Virus record (IMG/VR): IMGVR_UViG_3300020204_000249
Span: 1-30,069 of that record
Reading direction: 5' to 3' (one strand)
DNA: 30,069 nucleotides
Source of the DNA: a virus
The position numbers and the translations under genes are program-made. The notes under the pieces are model-generated. The model saw nothing but the letters and a program-made list of their open reading frames with translations. It ran no database searches and was not told the DNA's origin. Numbering within the stretch: the first letter of the stretch is position 1; each line of letters starts with the position of its first letter. Below, piece by piece: positions 16,409 through 24,226 of this stretch.

Positions 16409-19400
16409 TTATACCTGGGGTTCCGATACAATAATTACGCTTCCGAAAGATTTAAATCCTGAAGTATGATTTAGAGAGTCAACTGTAGATTTCCACTCAG
16501 TTGGAGAAATTGTAGTTTTGATGTCATATGACATCTTTTGATAGTAAACATTATCAGATAGTTTTTGATTAGATACGCTCAATTTACCATAATCTTTTTC
16601 CCAACCTATACTATTTACATAGGAAAAATCAATGACTGAATCGGCACTTGATGTATTGATATAATCTACTTTTCCATTTTGTAGGGAAAGATTTCCAAAA
16701 ACTGTGTCACCAACTTCAATTACAAATTCTGAGAATTGATTTTTATATCTCACTTTTAATACTTTACCATTCCATCCATTATCAGGAGTGCATACAAATT
16801 TTTCACTTGAACCATTAGACTTTGTAATGTCAATTACCTCTCCATTAAGAAAACTACCCTGTCTAAATCTTGGGGTAAATTTTGCTAAACTTGATTCAAA
16901 AATCATAAATCCATTTGATGTATCTGGATTTATAGTTCCTGGATTTCCAGTTTCAATCAGATAGTCAACAGTTTTGGAAGAACTATTTACTCCTACAATT
17001 GCAAAAGCCTTATATTGATTTGTGGATGAATTATACGAAGTAGTTGTAGAAACCCCACTATAAGATTCTAAACCTTCTACAAATATCTTTGTTCCAGTTT
17101 CAATTCCAGAAATGGTTTCTGAAGATAAATTTAGATCTAAAAATAAAGTTGCAGTTTTTGTTCCTGCATTGAATGAAGCTGTTTCAATAATATAACCATT
17201 ACCATTGTTTGTGGAAACAATGGTAAAATTTTTATTTAAATCATTTCGGTTGTCAATGATATTAACTTTAGAGACTGTTTGTGCAGTCAACTCAGATTCA
17301 AATAATAATCCAGAAATGATATTTCCATCTTCATCAATAGCTACGGGTGTTGGCGCATCAACATATCCATTTCCTCCACTTGAAACTCCAACAGAAGCCA
17401 AGGTGAAGTTATCTTTAACTTTTAATGTAATTGGGAAGTCTAAAATTGGTTTGACTGTATAATCGGATGGAAGTTCAAAAGTTGGATTATAAACTTCATA
17501 TCTGTTGATGGAACCAATTTTATTTGAATTGATTGAAAGTTGAGCACCATCACCATAAGTTGTTCTGATTGATTCAATTGTTGGTAAAGTCAGATATCCA
17601 ACTCCACCAAATGAAACCTCAACTTTATCTATTGATCCCTTAGCTGTTTTTGATGTTGTTGTATATTTTAAAGTTGATGTAGTAGTCGTTGTGTAGGAAC
17701 CAGTTTCGAATGTATTTTCTGGAAGAATTGAAATTTTAAAGTTATTTGTTCCAAAGTCAGTATCAAAAGCTATTCCAGTAATATTAAAATCAGACTTTTT
17801 CAATACAATCTTATTGTAGTTGGGAACTTCAGTATCTGGATAAAAATCAATTTTATTTACATTTTCGGATCTAGATATGTCTCTAAGTCTTATTGAATAA
17901 TAAATTGTATTTGGAACAATAGTTGATGTTTTTATACTTGCATAAGCTCCAGAAGTTCCAGGTGTTCCAACGTATTCAGTCTCAAATTGAGAATTTGCAA
18001 AATATGTTCCTGTTCCCACAAATTCATTTTCAAAATTCTTATCTTCATAAAACTTTAATTCAAAATCTGAAAGTGAAGAATTTGATAAATCAAACTTCAA
18101 AGTATTACCCTTAACAATATCAATTTTTGGATTAATATATGAAATGGTATGAATGCCAACACCTGAAGTCGATAATCCAATAAACTCATAAGAATTTCTT
18201 GCACCATAAAGTGACTCTGACAATCTAAATTGATTATCATTTACTTTTAAGACATAATACTCTGCATTATTGACTAAAGGTAAAGCTGGAGAATTTGATT
18301 GATAAACAATTTTACTTCCATTTTCTAATTCATGATTGTTTAAAGTGAAAGCAGATCCAGAAGAACCTGTTGTGATTCCAGTGGAGGCAACGGTTGCAAT
18401 ACCAACAATTAATTCTTTATTAATTGTGTCAAATTTAACTACTTTTGTTATTGTTTGATTTGGTATAAGTTCCAGAGAAACTTGATCACCTTCTGACAAT
18501 CCATGGGATTCTCCCACGGAAACAATTGCATAACTCTTTTGAACATCTCCAATTAAACTCTCACCAAAATCAGTAATAATTGCATGATCTTCTCCATCAC
18601 CAACATTTACAAAATACAATCCAGCATCTGCACTACCTAAACCAACTCTAGTTGTGCTCAATCCAATATGATTTTTTCCTCTATTGATTGCAAATACAGT
18701 TGTTCCCAACCCAACTACATTTGTCAAATTAACTGCAACAGTAGTTCCAAAAGTAAATCCAAATCCAGTTAGAGTTGATGTGTTTAAAGTTGTTTTCCCA
18801 ATTCCAATTGTTCCAATACCAATAGATGTTACTGTAGTTCCAGTAGAAATTACAGTTGAAACACCAACTTCATGCCCAATAATGATGCCCGTAGTATTAA
18901 TACCAGTTATAAAACTGGTAGATACTCCAACTGTTCCAGCGGCCGAAACTGCAACTACAAAATCATTTTTAACACCAACAGAAACAGACATTGCAATTCC
19001 TGGCCCTGGATTATATAATAACTTATCTCCAGTTTCTAATCCGTGATTTGGAAGATAAATTCTTTGTTCTTTGATGAATCTTCTTCTCTGGTTTGATGTG
19101 CTTCCTCCAGCACCAACTGTATAAGTTGCATAAGTTCCTGTGGTTCCCAATCCAACAGAATTTGTTGGATCAAAGAATATATTACGTCTGTTTACAATTG
19201 GTTTATTTAATCTAATTCTTGGTGGTAATTCAAAACTAAACTTAATGGGTTTAAGTTCAACAGTGTCTCCAGTTGTATAAGCTGCTCCAGAAGATGCAGG
19301 AGAATTTGGATTTAATGGATTATAACCTCTTAAAACTCTGAGTCGATCATTAACATCATCAACATTTAAAATTAACATTTGTTCAGACTTAATTCCAACA

Positions 19401-22400
19401 ACATCATCTATTTGGAATTTTGCGTTTAAATTTCCTTGTGTAAGTTCAATAAATGTTGTAAATCCAGAAGTCGCTCCAGTATAACTTGGAATATCAGTTA
19501 CAATACCTGAAGTTACAACAGGAACATTAATTAAATGTAATCCCAAAAGTTCTTTAAAATATACAGAATCTGTGGTATCATTTTCTGGAATTTCATCATC
19601 AGATCGAATTGAATTGAGTTTAATAACATCTCCAGTTGATAAGTTATGTGGAACTGAAGTCATCCCAGTTACTTTTGTTCCTTGATAATCAAATTTAACA
19701 TTGTAAAAATAAGTATTAACACCAACAACGGAAGTAACTGCTTTTCCAACAACTGATGAAATATAAGCTTCGCATCCACTTCCCCCAGTTCCAGTCTCAT
19801 CAAATCTAATAAATTCCCCAACCTTGTAATCAATTCCAGGATTTACAATATTAATCGAATCGATTCGATTTCCAGAAGTTGCAATACTCTTAACATTAAA
19901 AATATTTTCTTTTGGAGAAGTCGTTAAATCTAAGAATTCATATGTATTTGAATTATACGGTGACAAATTCTTAAATAAATTTGTATTTTTTGATTCTAAT
20001 AATGATTTATTCCATTCATTTGTGAAATTGGAATTATCAACTTCATTTCTAAAAGTGTTGCCTATAATGTAAGGATAAACTGGTTCTCTACTATTTTGAA
20101 ATCCACCAGATCCTGTTATATCTGATATTGGGCAAAAATATGCATAAGTTCCATTAGGAAATTCTGGAGTGATACCAAATCTACCATTGTGTTCATCTAA
20201 ATCTCCAGTATTTACAAACTCATAATCATCATTGAAGAATCCAAGTGGAAATACTGAAGTTGAAGGCCTATTATCTTTTGGAGATACCAACTTAGTATAT
20301 CCAGGAACAATTCTCTTAATTTTAGATGCACTATTCGGTGATGAATATCCATATGGGCCATAAATTGGATTTCCATCATAAGCCCAACCTACAATGGGAG
20401 AATGTGCAGGAGATGCATTCTCAGTGTATCCATTATTTGTTTTTGTTATATTATCTTCCAACTTAACTCGTAGTTCTCTTGGTAAAGTGTAGTTTACATA
20501 ACGGTTTCCATAATTTTTGTTTAAGGATTCTAAAATAACTCCATCATCGGAGGATGTCATTTCTTTCTTATGAAGTTCAAATGCATTGACACTCCAAGAT
20601 TTAATATTAGTTTTGAATGATGCCGCAAGAGAACTTGCGTATCCAATAGGAACAACTGAAATTTTTGTATCTCCTGAAGAATATCCAGTTCCCTGTTCTA
20701 AAATATTAACTGATGTTATAACTCCATTTGCGACTGTTGGTTTGAGAACTGCACCAGTGCCAACTCCCGATACGATTATCTCAGGAATTCCAACATAATT
20801 TGATCCACCTCGTTTAATAACATAATCAACAATATTTCCATCTGAATTGATAACTGGATTTATTTTAGCACCAGATCCAGAACTAATTGTAATTTTTGGT
20901 TGTTTTTCAAAATTAAATATATCTTCTGTTCCATAGGAAGTGCCACCTTTATAAACAAAAATACTTTCAATTTCCCCGAGACATTTTACTCTTTGATATA
21001 ATGTAGTATTGCCTGCTGCAGTCAATCCGCTAACTTCAACTACAATGTCTGGATATTTAAAGATATGAGTTCCAACTCCAACACTTGAGAATTTTAGATA
21101 TTTTTGTTGATCTAAAAATTGTCTAGTTGAAGTTGTGTTAGTTTGAGTTACAATACCCACACCAGTCACAAAAGATGTGGTTGCAACTGAAATTGTGGAA
21201 TTTGCAAGTCTAAACTTATCATTGTCAAGTTTTAAAACATAATACTGAGTATTTGTTGTAATGCCAGATATAGAAGTGCCAGATCCAACAAATGAATATT
21301 CAACAAGATCTCCAGTACTAAATCGATGATCTTTTGCAAAGATGTAATGATCAAAAGTATTGATACCAGTTCTTATTGTTGAAAGTTGTAAATAATCTTC
21401 TGGAGGATGTTTTTGACTATCTACATATATTTTTTTATTTTGATAGTTAAATCCTTGATTAACTATTCTTATATCTCCAATGACACCTATGGGTTCATTT
21501 AAAGTTAATATCTGATTTCCATCGCCATGTGAAATAAAATCAACCGTGTTTATTCCAGAAACTGCATCGATATTTGAATAGTGTAATTTTATAGATTTTT
21601 CACTTACAACACCAACGTAATAATTATTAATTTCAGATAAAGTTGTTCCAATACCAACTGTGGTTGTTCCGACTCCAACTAATCTTAAAACTCCAGGAGA
21701 TGTTTGATTATTTGGGGAGTAGATTACATTATCTCCAGTAATTAAGTTATGATTATTTGTGAAAGTAATATAATCACTGGTGGTATCAATACCAGAAGAT
21801 GTTGCAGAAAATTCTAATGAATATTCCTGATCATATGTAGTTGTTCTAACATCAAGAATAGCACCAGTTCCATTTCCACCAACTACCTTAGCTCTGGGAT
21901 CTTCTAAAAACCTAAAACCCCTATCATCAACAAAAACTTCCTTTATAGATCCAAACAAATTCATATGAGCCTGGATGCCAGATCCATTTTCATCTTCAAC
22001 AATTAAAATCGGTGGGTTTATAACATCTAGTTGATCTAGAGAATTTTTAACTAAAATATTTTCAATTGGGCCATAGTAGACATTGTATTCTGATTTTGAA
22101 TCTAGAGCTTCAACTCCATTTAAAAATAATCCAACTCCACCATTAACTCCTGGAGTTTTATCTTTTGTTATACCAGTTTTTGGTTTAATCGGAAACTTTT
22201 TGAGTAGATTTTGTGACGTTAAATTTTTATCATAAAGAGTTGATATAGTCAACTTATGATTATCACTTGTAGTTGAACTATAACTTATTTCAATTACAGA
22301 GTTTTTATACACACTAGACTTATTATAACATAACGAAATATTATTTGCATCTACTTTTTTGATAAAATATTTTCTACCACTTACTAAATTATCAATTGCA

Positions 22401-24226
22401 ATATTACCTAGGCACTCATAATAAACAAGTTCTCCACTATAATAGTTATGGTTGGGTATATTGATTGTAAATGTTGTAGTATTAATACTGGTTTTTACAA
22501 ACTGTTTTGAATTATCTTCAGATTTTATCTCATAATCAGGCAAACAAGAAGTTGCAGTATAAACATTTACATTATCTGTATAAGTATTTTGAACATTGGT
22601 TACATAATTTGAAACACCAGAATATAAATTACTTGATGAAGTAGATATTTTTTTTCTCAAAAATACATAGTCAGTGCCAACTCCAGATAATCTTGACGTA
22701 TCAAATTCTAAAATTATTCCATTTGTAAGTGAATTGACTACACCATCAGTAATATAAGTTGAAGAAGATCCAGGAGATGAGGTTACAATTCCAACTACAT
22801 CACCTTTGAATATATTTGTATAATTATCAAGAACAAATCTACTTTGGTTTTGAGATAAAATATCATATGAACTTACTTCATACTTATTAGCTACATTATG
22901 AATCCACTTTGTAAATATTGGATCGATTGAATTTGTATATCCAAACGATTTAATATTAATCTTATCCTCTGGGCTTAGATATCTTGTATTTTGATTTTTT
23001 ATACCAGAAAGTATGTTTGACACCGCAAAATATTTTGTTTGCCCTTCTATGGTGCCGTATAAAAGATTATCTTCATATATTTCCCTACCATAGGTTAAAG
23101 TTTCTCCAATTGAAGATGTAGAACCTAATCCAACACAACCTAAAAATTGTGTGGATGTTTTTGAAGTAAATTTAAAAGACTCTACTCCAGTAACAGTTTT
23201 TACAAATAGTTTTCCATTTTCAGGAAATCCAACTGTAGAATCAACCACCAATGAAGTGGATCCAACTGGAGATTCTAGTGATACTTTTGTTACTGCAGTA
23301 TTTGAAAACCTACCAGATAAAGTTTCTAAATCAAATCCAATTCTACTGTAAAATTTTCCATTAATTTGTCTTGGAATATCAGTAAAATAATAAACAATGC
23401 CTTGAGCTGCTCCAGTACCGGCTCTTGCATCTTGCCTTAGAGTTACACCTTTACTAATTTTACGAATATCTCCAGTCAGATCCTCAACAATTAGAAATCT
23501 ATTTTCTACCCACTGCCCATCAGAAGGAGTGAATAGCTGAGTCGCTGGTTTTGTAATTGAGATGTCTACACCAAAAAGAATATCAAACAATATTTTGAAT
23601 GACTTATCTGTTCCCTTTGAACGATAGAAGTCTCTTGCATATTGTGTCAGGTTTGCTGTATTGATTTCGGAATTAATATCAACATTCTCAAATCCAGGAG
23701 TATATTGGTATCTAAAATCTTCAAAAAACTTTCTTAAGAATAAATTACTTAAATTCTCTACTGTTGATCCTTGAGTGTGACTTGCAGATACAGTATCGAT
23801 AAAAACAAAATTATCTTCAATATCAATCTCATTGAAACTTTCTACTCCACAGAATCCCCTAATACAACCAGTAAAAGATGTAGAAGTTATCCCAGTGTAA
23901 GTAATAATTTCCTTGTCGATCTTCAGTAATCCATAAGACTTTGGCCAACCTAAAGTGGATGTTACTGAAATCGTTTTGTCATAGTAAGTTAATTCTTCTT
24001 CAAGAGTTGTGTTCTCTGTAAGATTAGTTGCAGAAAATGCTTGGGGACTAGTATAAAAATTAATATTTTCTAGAATATCTAAAGGCGATCCTTGATATTC
24101 TTGAGAAAGATAATACTGTTCCAAAAATTCAGGAAAATTAGTTTTTCCTTCTAGAAAATATTCTGGTACTTGGTTTCTTACAATTTGACTAATTTTAACT
24201 TTTTGTGGAATATTTTCTTGCATCAT
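16409..24226 (-). CDS. 7: Giant gp7-like baseplate wedge initiator (2605 aa)
   Basis: T4 gp7 (1032 aa) starts wedge assembly with gp10. The match here is confined to the two ends. Residues 1-60 (VPEYFLEGKTNFPEFLEQYY) and 160-230 (NLFLRKFFEDFRYQYTPGF; ARDFYRSKGTDKSFKILFDI; LFGVDISITKP) correspond to the T4 gp7 region reading 'MMPDSYLLQDSNFEAFCEAY...RDAVARFFESRSYDFYSTKG...SYKFLFKVLYNEEVEIE'. The last ~45 residues (QKMSYDIKTTISPTEWKSTV) correspond to T4 'RSYYVMKIKSNLPSSRWKSDV'. Between them sit about 2300 residues of small beta modules, including a YHYH-like domain near 1270-1392, four or more 'HNLxTGDxVxY...FxLA' modules, and GG-x-GY repeats near 1089-1195 and 2200-2300. The first ATG overlaps the gp6 stop (ATGA); a second ATG follows directly. 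The T4 comparison is from memory. The gp7 link is supported by both ends and by order gp25-gp6-gp7-gp8. Confidence 0.72.
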   Translation of the reverse strand: MMQENIPQKVKISQIVRNQVPEYFLEGKTNFPEFLEQYYLSQEYQGSPLDILENINFYTSPQAFSATNLTENTTLEEELTYYDKTISVTSTLGWPKSYGLLKIDKEIITYTGITSTSFTGCIRGFCGVESFNEIDIEDNFVFIDTVSASHTQGSTVENLSNLFLRKFFEDFRYQYTPGFENVDINSEINTANLTQYARDFYRSKGTDKSFKILFDILFGVDISITKPATQLFTPSDGQWVENRFLIVEDLTGDIRKISKGVTLRQDARAGTGAAQGIVYYFTDIPRQINGKFYSRIGFDLETLSGRFSNTAVTKVSLESPVGSTSLVVDSTVGFPENGKLFVKTVTGVESFKFTSKTSTQFLGCVGLGSTSSIGETLTYGREIYEDNLLYGTIEGQTKYFAVSNILSGIKNQNTRYLSPEDKINIKSFGYTNSIDPIFTKWIHNVANKYEVSSYDILSQNQSRFVLDNYTNIFKGDVVGIVTSSPGSSSTYITDGVVNSLTNGIILEFDTSRLSGVGTDYVFLRKKISTSSSNLYSGVSNYVTNVQNTYTDNVNVYTATSCLPDYEIKSEDNSKQFVKTSINTTTFTINIPNHNYYSGELVYYECLGNIAIDNLVSGRKYFIKKVDANNISLCYNKSSVYKNSVIEISYSSTTSDNHKLTISTLYDKNLTSQNLLKKFPIKPKTGITKDKTPGVNGGVGLFLNGVEALDSKSEYNVYYGPIENILVKNSLDQLDVINPPILIVEDENGSGIQAHMNLFGSIKEVFVDDRGFRFLEDPRAKVVGGNGTGAILDVRTTTYDQEYSLEFSATSSGIDTTSDYITFTNNHNLITGDNVIYSPNNQTSPGVLRLVGVGTTTVGIGTTLSEINNYYVGVVSEKSIKLHYSNIDAVSGINTVDFISHGDGNQILTLNEPIGVIGDIRIVNQGFNYQNKKIYVDSQKHPPEDYLQLSTIRTGINTFDHYIFAKDHRFSTGDLVEYSFVGSGTSISGITTNTQYYVLKLDNDKFRLANSTISVATTSFVTGVGIVTQTNTTSTRQFLDQQKYLKFSSVGVGTHIFKYPDIVVEVSGLTAAGNTTLYQRVKCLGEIESIFVYKGGTSYGTEDIFNFEKQPKITISSGSGAKINPVINSDGNIVDYVIKRGGSNYVGIPEIIVSGVGTGAVLKPTVANGVITSVNILEQGTGYSSGDTKISVVPIGYASSLAASFKTNIKSWSVNAFELHKKEMTSSDDGVILESLNKNYGNRYVNYTLPRELRVKLEDNITKTNNGYTENASPAHSPIVGWAYDGNPIYGPYGYSSPNSASKIKRIVPGYTKLVSPKDNRPSTSVFPLGFFNDDYEFVNTGDLDEHNGRFGITPEFPNGTYAYFCPISDITGSGGFQNSREPVYPYIIGNTFRNEVDNSNFTNEWNKSLLESKNTNLFKNLSPYNSNTYEFLDLTTSPKENIFNVKSIATSGNRIDSINIVNPGIDYKVGEFIRFDETGTGGSGCEAYISSVVGKAVTSVVGVNTYFYNVKFDYQGTKVTGMTSVPHNLSTGDVIKLNSIRSDDEIPENDTTDSVYFKELLGLHLINVPVVTSGIVTDIPSYTGATSGFTTFIELTQGNLNAKFQIDDVVGIKSEQMLILNVDDVNDRLRVLRGYNPLNPNSPASSGAAYTTGDTVELKPIKFSFELPPRIRLNKPIVNRRNIFFDPTNSVGLGTTGTYATYTVGAGGSTSNQRRRFIKEQRIYLPNHGLETGDKLLYNPGPGIAMSVSVGVKNDFVVAVSAAGTVGVSTSFITGINTTGIIIGHEVGVSTVISTGTTVTSIGIGTIGIGKTTLNTSTLTGFGFTFGTTVAVNLTNVVGLGTTVFAINRGKNHIGLSTTRVGLGSADAGLYFVNVGDGEDHAIITDFGESLIGDVQKSYAIVSVGESHGLSEGDQVSLELIPNQTITKVVKFDTINKELIVGIATVASTGITTGSSGSAFTLNNHELENGSKIVYQSNSPALPLVNNAEYYVLKVNDNQFRLSESLYGARNSYEFIGLSTSGVGIHTISYINPKIDIVKGNTLKFDLSNSSLSDFELKFYEDKNFENEFVGTGTYFANSQFETEYVGTPGTSGAYASIKTSTIVPNTIYYSIRLRDISRSENVNKIDFYPDTEVPNYNKIVLKKSDFNITGIAFDTDFGTNNFKISILPENTFETGSYTTTTTSTLKYTTTSKTAKGSIDKVEVSFGGVGYLTLPTIESIRTTYGDGAQLSINSNKIGSINRYEVYNPTFELPSDYTVKPILDFPITLKVKDNFTLASVGVSSGGNGYVDAPTPVAIDEDGNIISGLLFESELTAQTVSKVNIIDNRNDLNKNFTIVSTNNGNGYIIETASFNAGTKTATLFLDLNLSSETISGIETGTKIFVEGLESYSGVSTTTSYNSSTNQYKAFAIVGVNSSSKTVDYLIETGNPGTINPDTSNGFMIFESSLAKFTPRFRQGSFLNGEVIDITKSNGSSEKFVCTPDNGWNGKVLKVRYKNQFSEFVIEVGDTVFGNLSLQNGKVDYINTSSADSVIDFSYVNSIGWEKDYGKLSVSNQKLSDNVYYQKMSYDIKTTISPTEWKSTVDSLNHTSGFKSFGSVIIVSEPQV
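18195..18350 (-). repeat. HxLxxGDxVxY...YYVxxxxxxxFxLxxS module, copy D
   Basis: This encodes LNNHELENGSKIVYQSN, then a spacer, then EYYVLKVNDNQFRLSES. It is the same layout as the modules at 21190-21345, 21575-21775 and 22300-22470 of this gene: a His-containing turn, [TE]G-[DS], a Tyr-ended strand, 'YYV' and an 'FxLxxS' end. Confidence 0.65.
20050..20420 (-). other. YHYH-like domain inside the gp7-like protein, histidines replaced
   Basis: Residues ~1270-1392 read HSPIVGWAYDGNPIYGPYGY, then DLDEHNGRFGITPEFPNGTY followed by AYFCP, then YPYIIG. This matches the YHYH protein domain (Pfam PF14240) as I know it: 'HSPIxGxAxDGxPIYGPxGY', 'LDExNGR', the 'GTYHYH' signature, and 'FPYxxG'. Here the defining YHYH is YAYF, so both histidines are gone. 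The domain class is well supported by the three anchor motifs; its role in the particle is unknown. Confidence 0.75.
20640..20960 (-). repeat. GG-x-GY repeats within the gp7-like protein
   Basis: Residues ~1089-1195 hold three units: 'IESIFVYKGGTSYGTED', 'NIVDYVIKRGGSNYVGIP' and 'VITSVNILEQGTGYSSGD'. They have the same strand-plus-G-x-Y design as those in gp8 and the 1430-aa protein. Related single units recur near 17330-17400 and 17580-17630. Confidence 0.65.
21190..21345 (-). repeat. HxLxTGDxVxY...YYVxxxxxxxFxLAxS module, copy C
   Basis: This encodes DHRFSTGDLVEYSFVG, a GISGITTNT-type linker and QYYVLKLDNDKFRLANST. It is the best-formed copy of the module and can serve as its reference. 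Confidence 0.65.
21575..21775 (-). repeat. HxLxTGDxVxY...YYVxxxxxxxxxLxxS module, copy B
   Basis: This encodes NNHNLITGDNVIYSPNN, a longer Gly/Thr-rich linker, and NNYYVGVVSEKSIKLHYSN. Spacing is longer than in copy C, but the anchor positions are the same. Confidence 0.6.
22300..22470 (-). repeat. HxLxxGDxVxY...YFI module, copy A
   Basis: This encodes PNHNYYSGELVYYECLG, a short linker, and RKYFIKKVDANNISLCYNKS. It is the most diverged copy of the module seen in the gp7-like protein. Confidence 0.55.
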
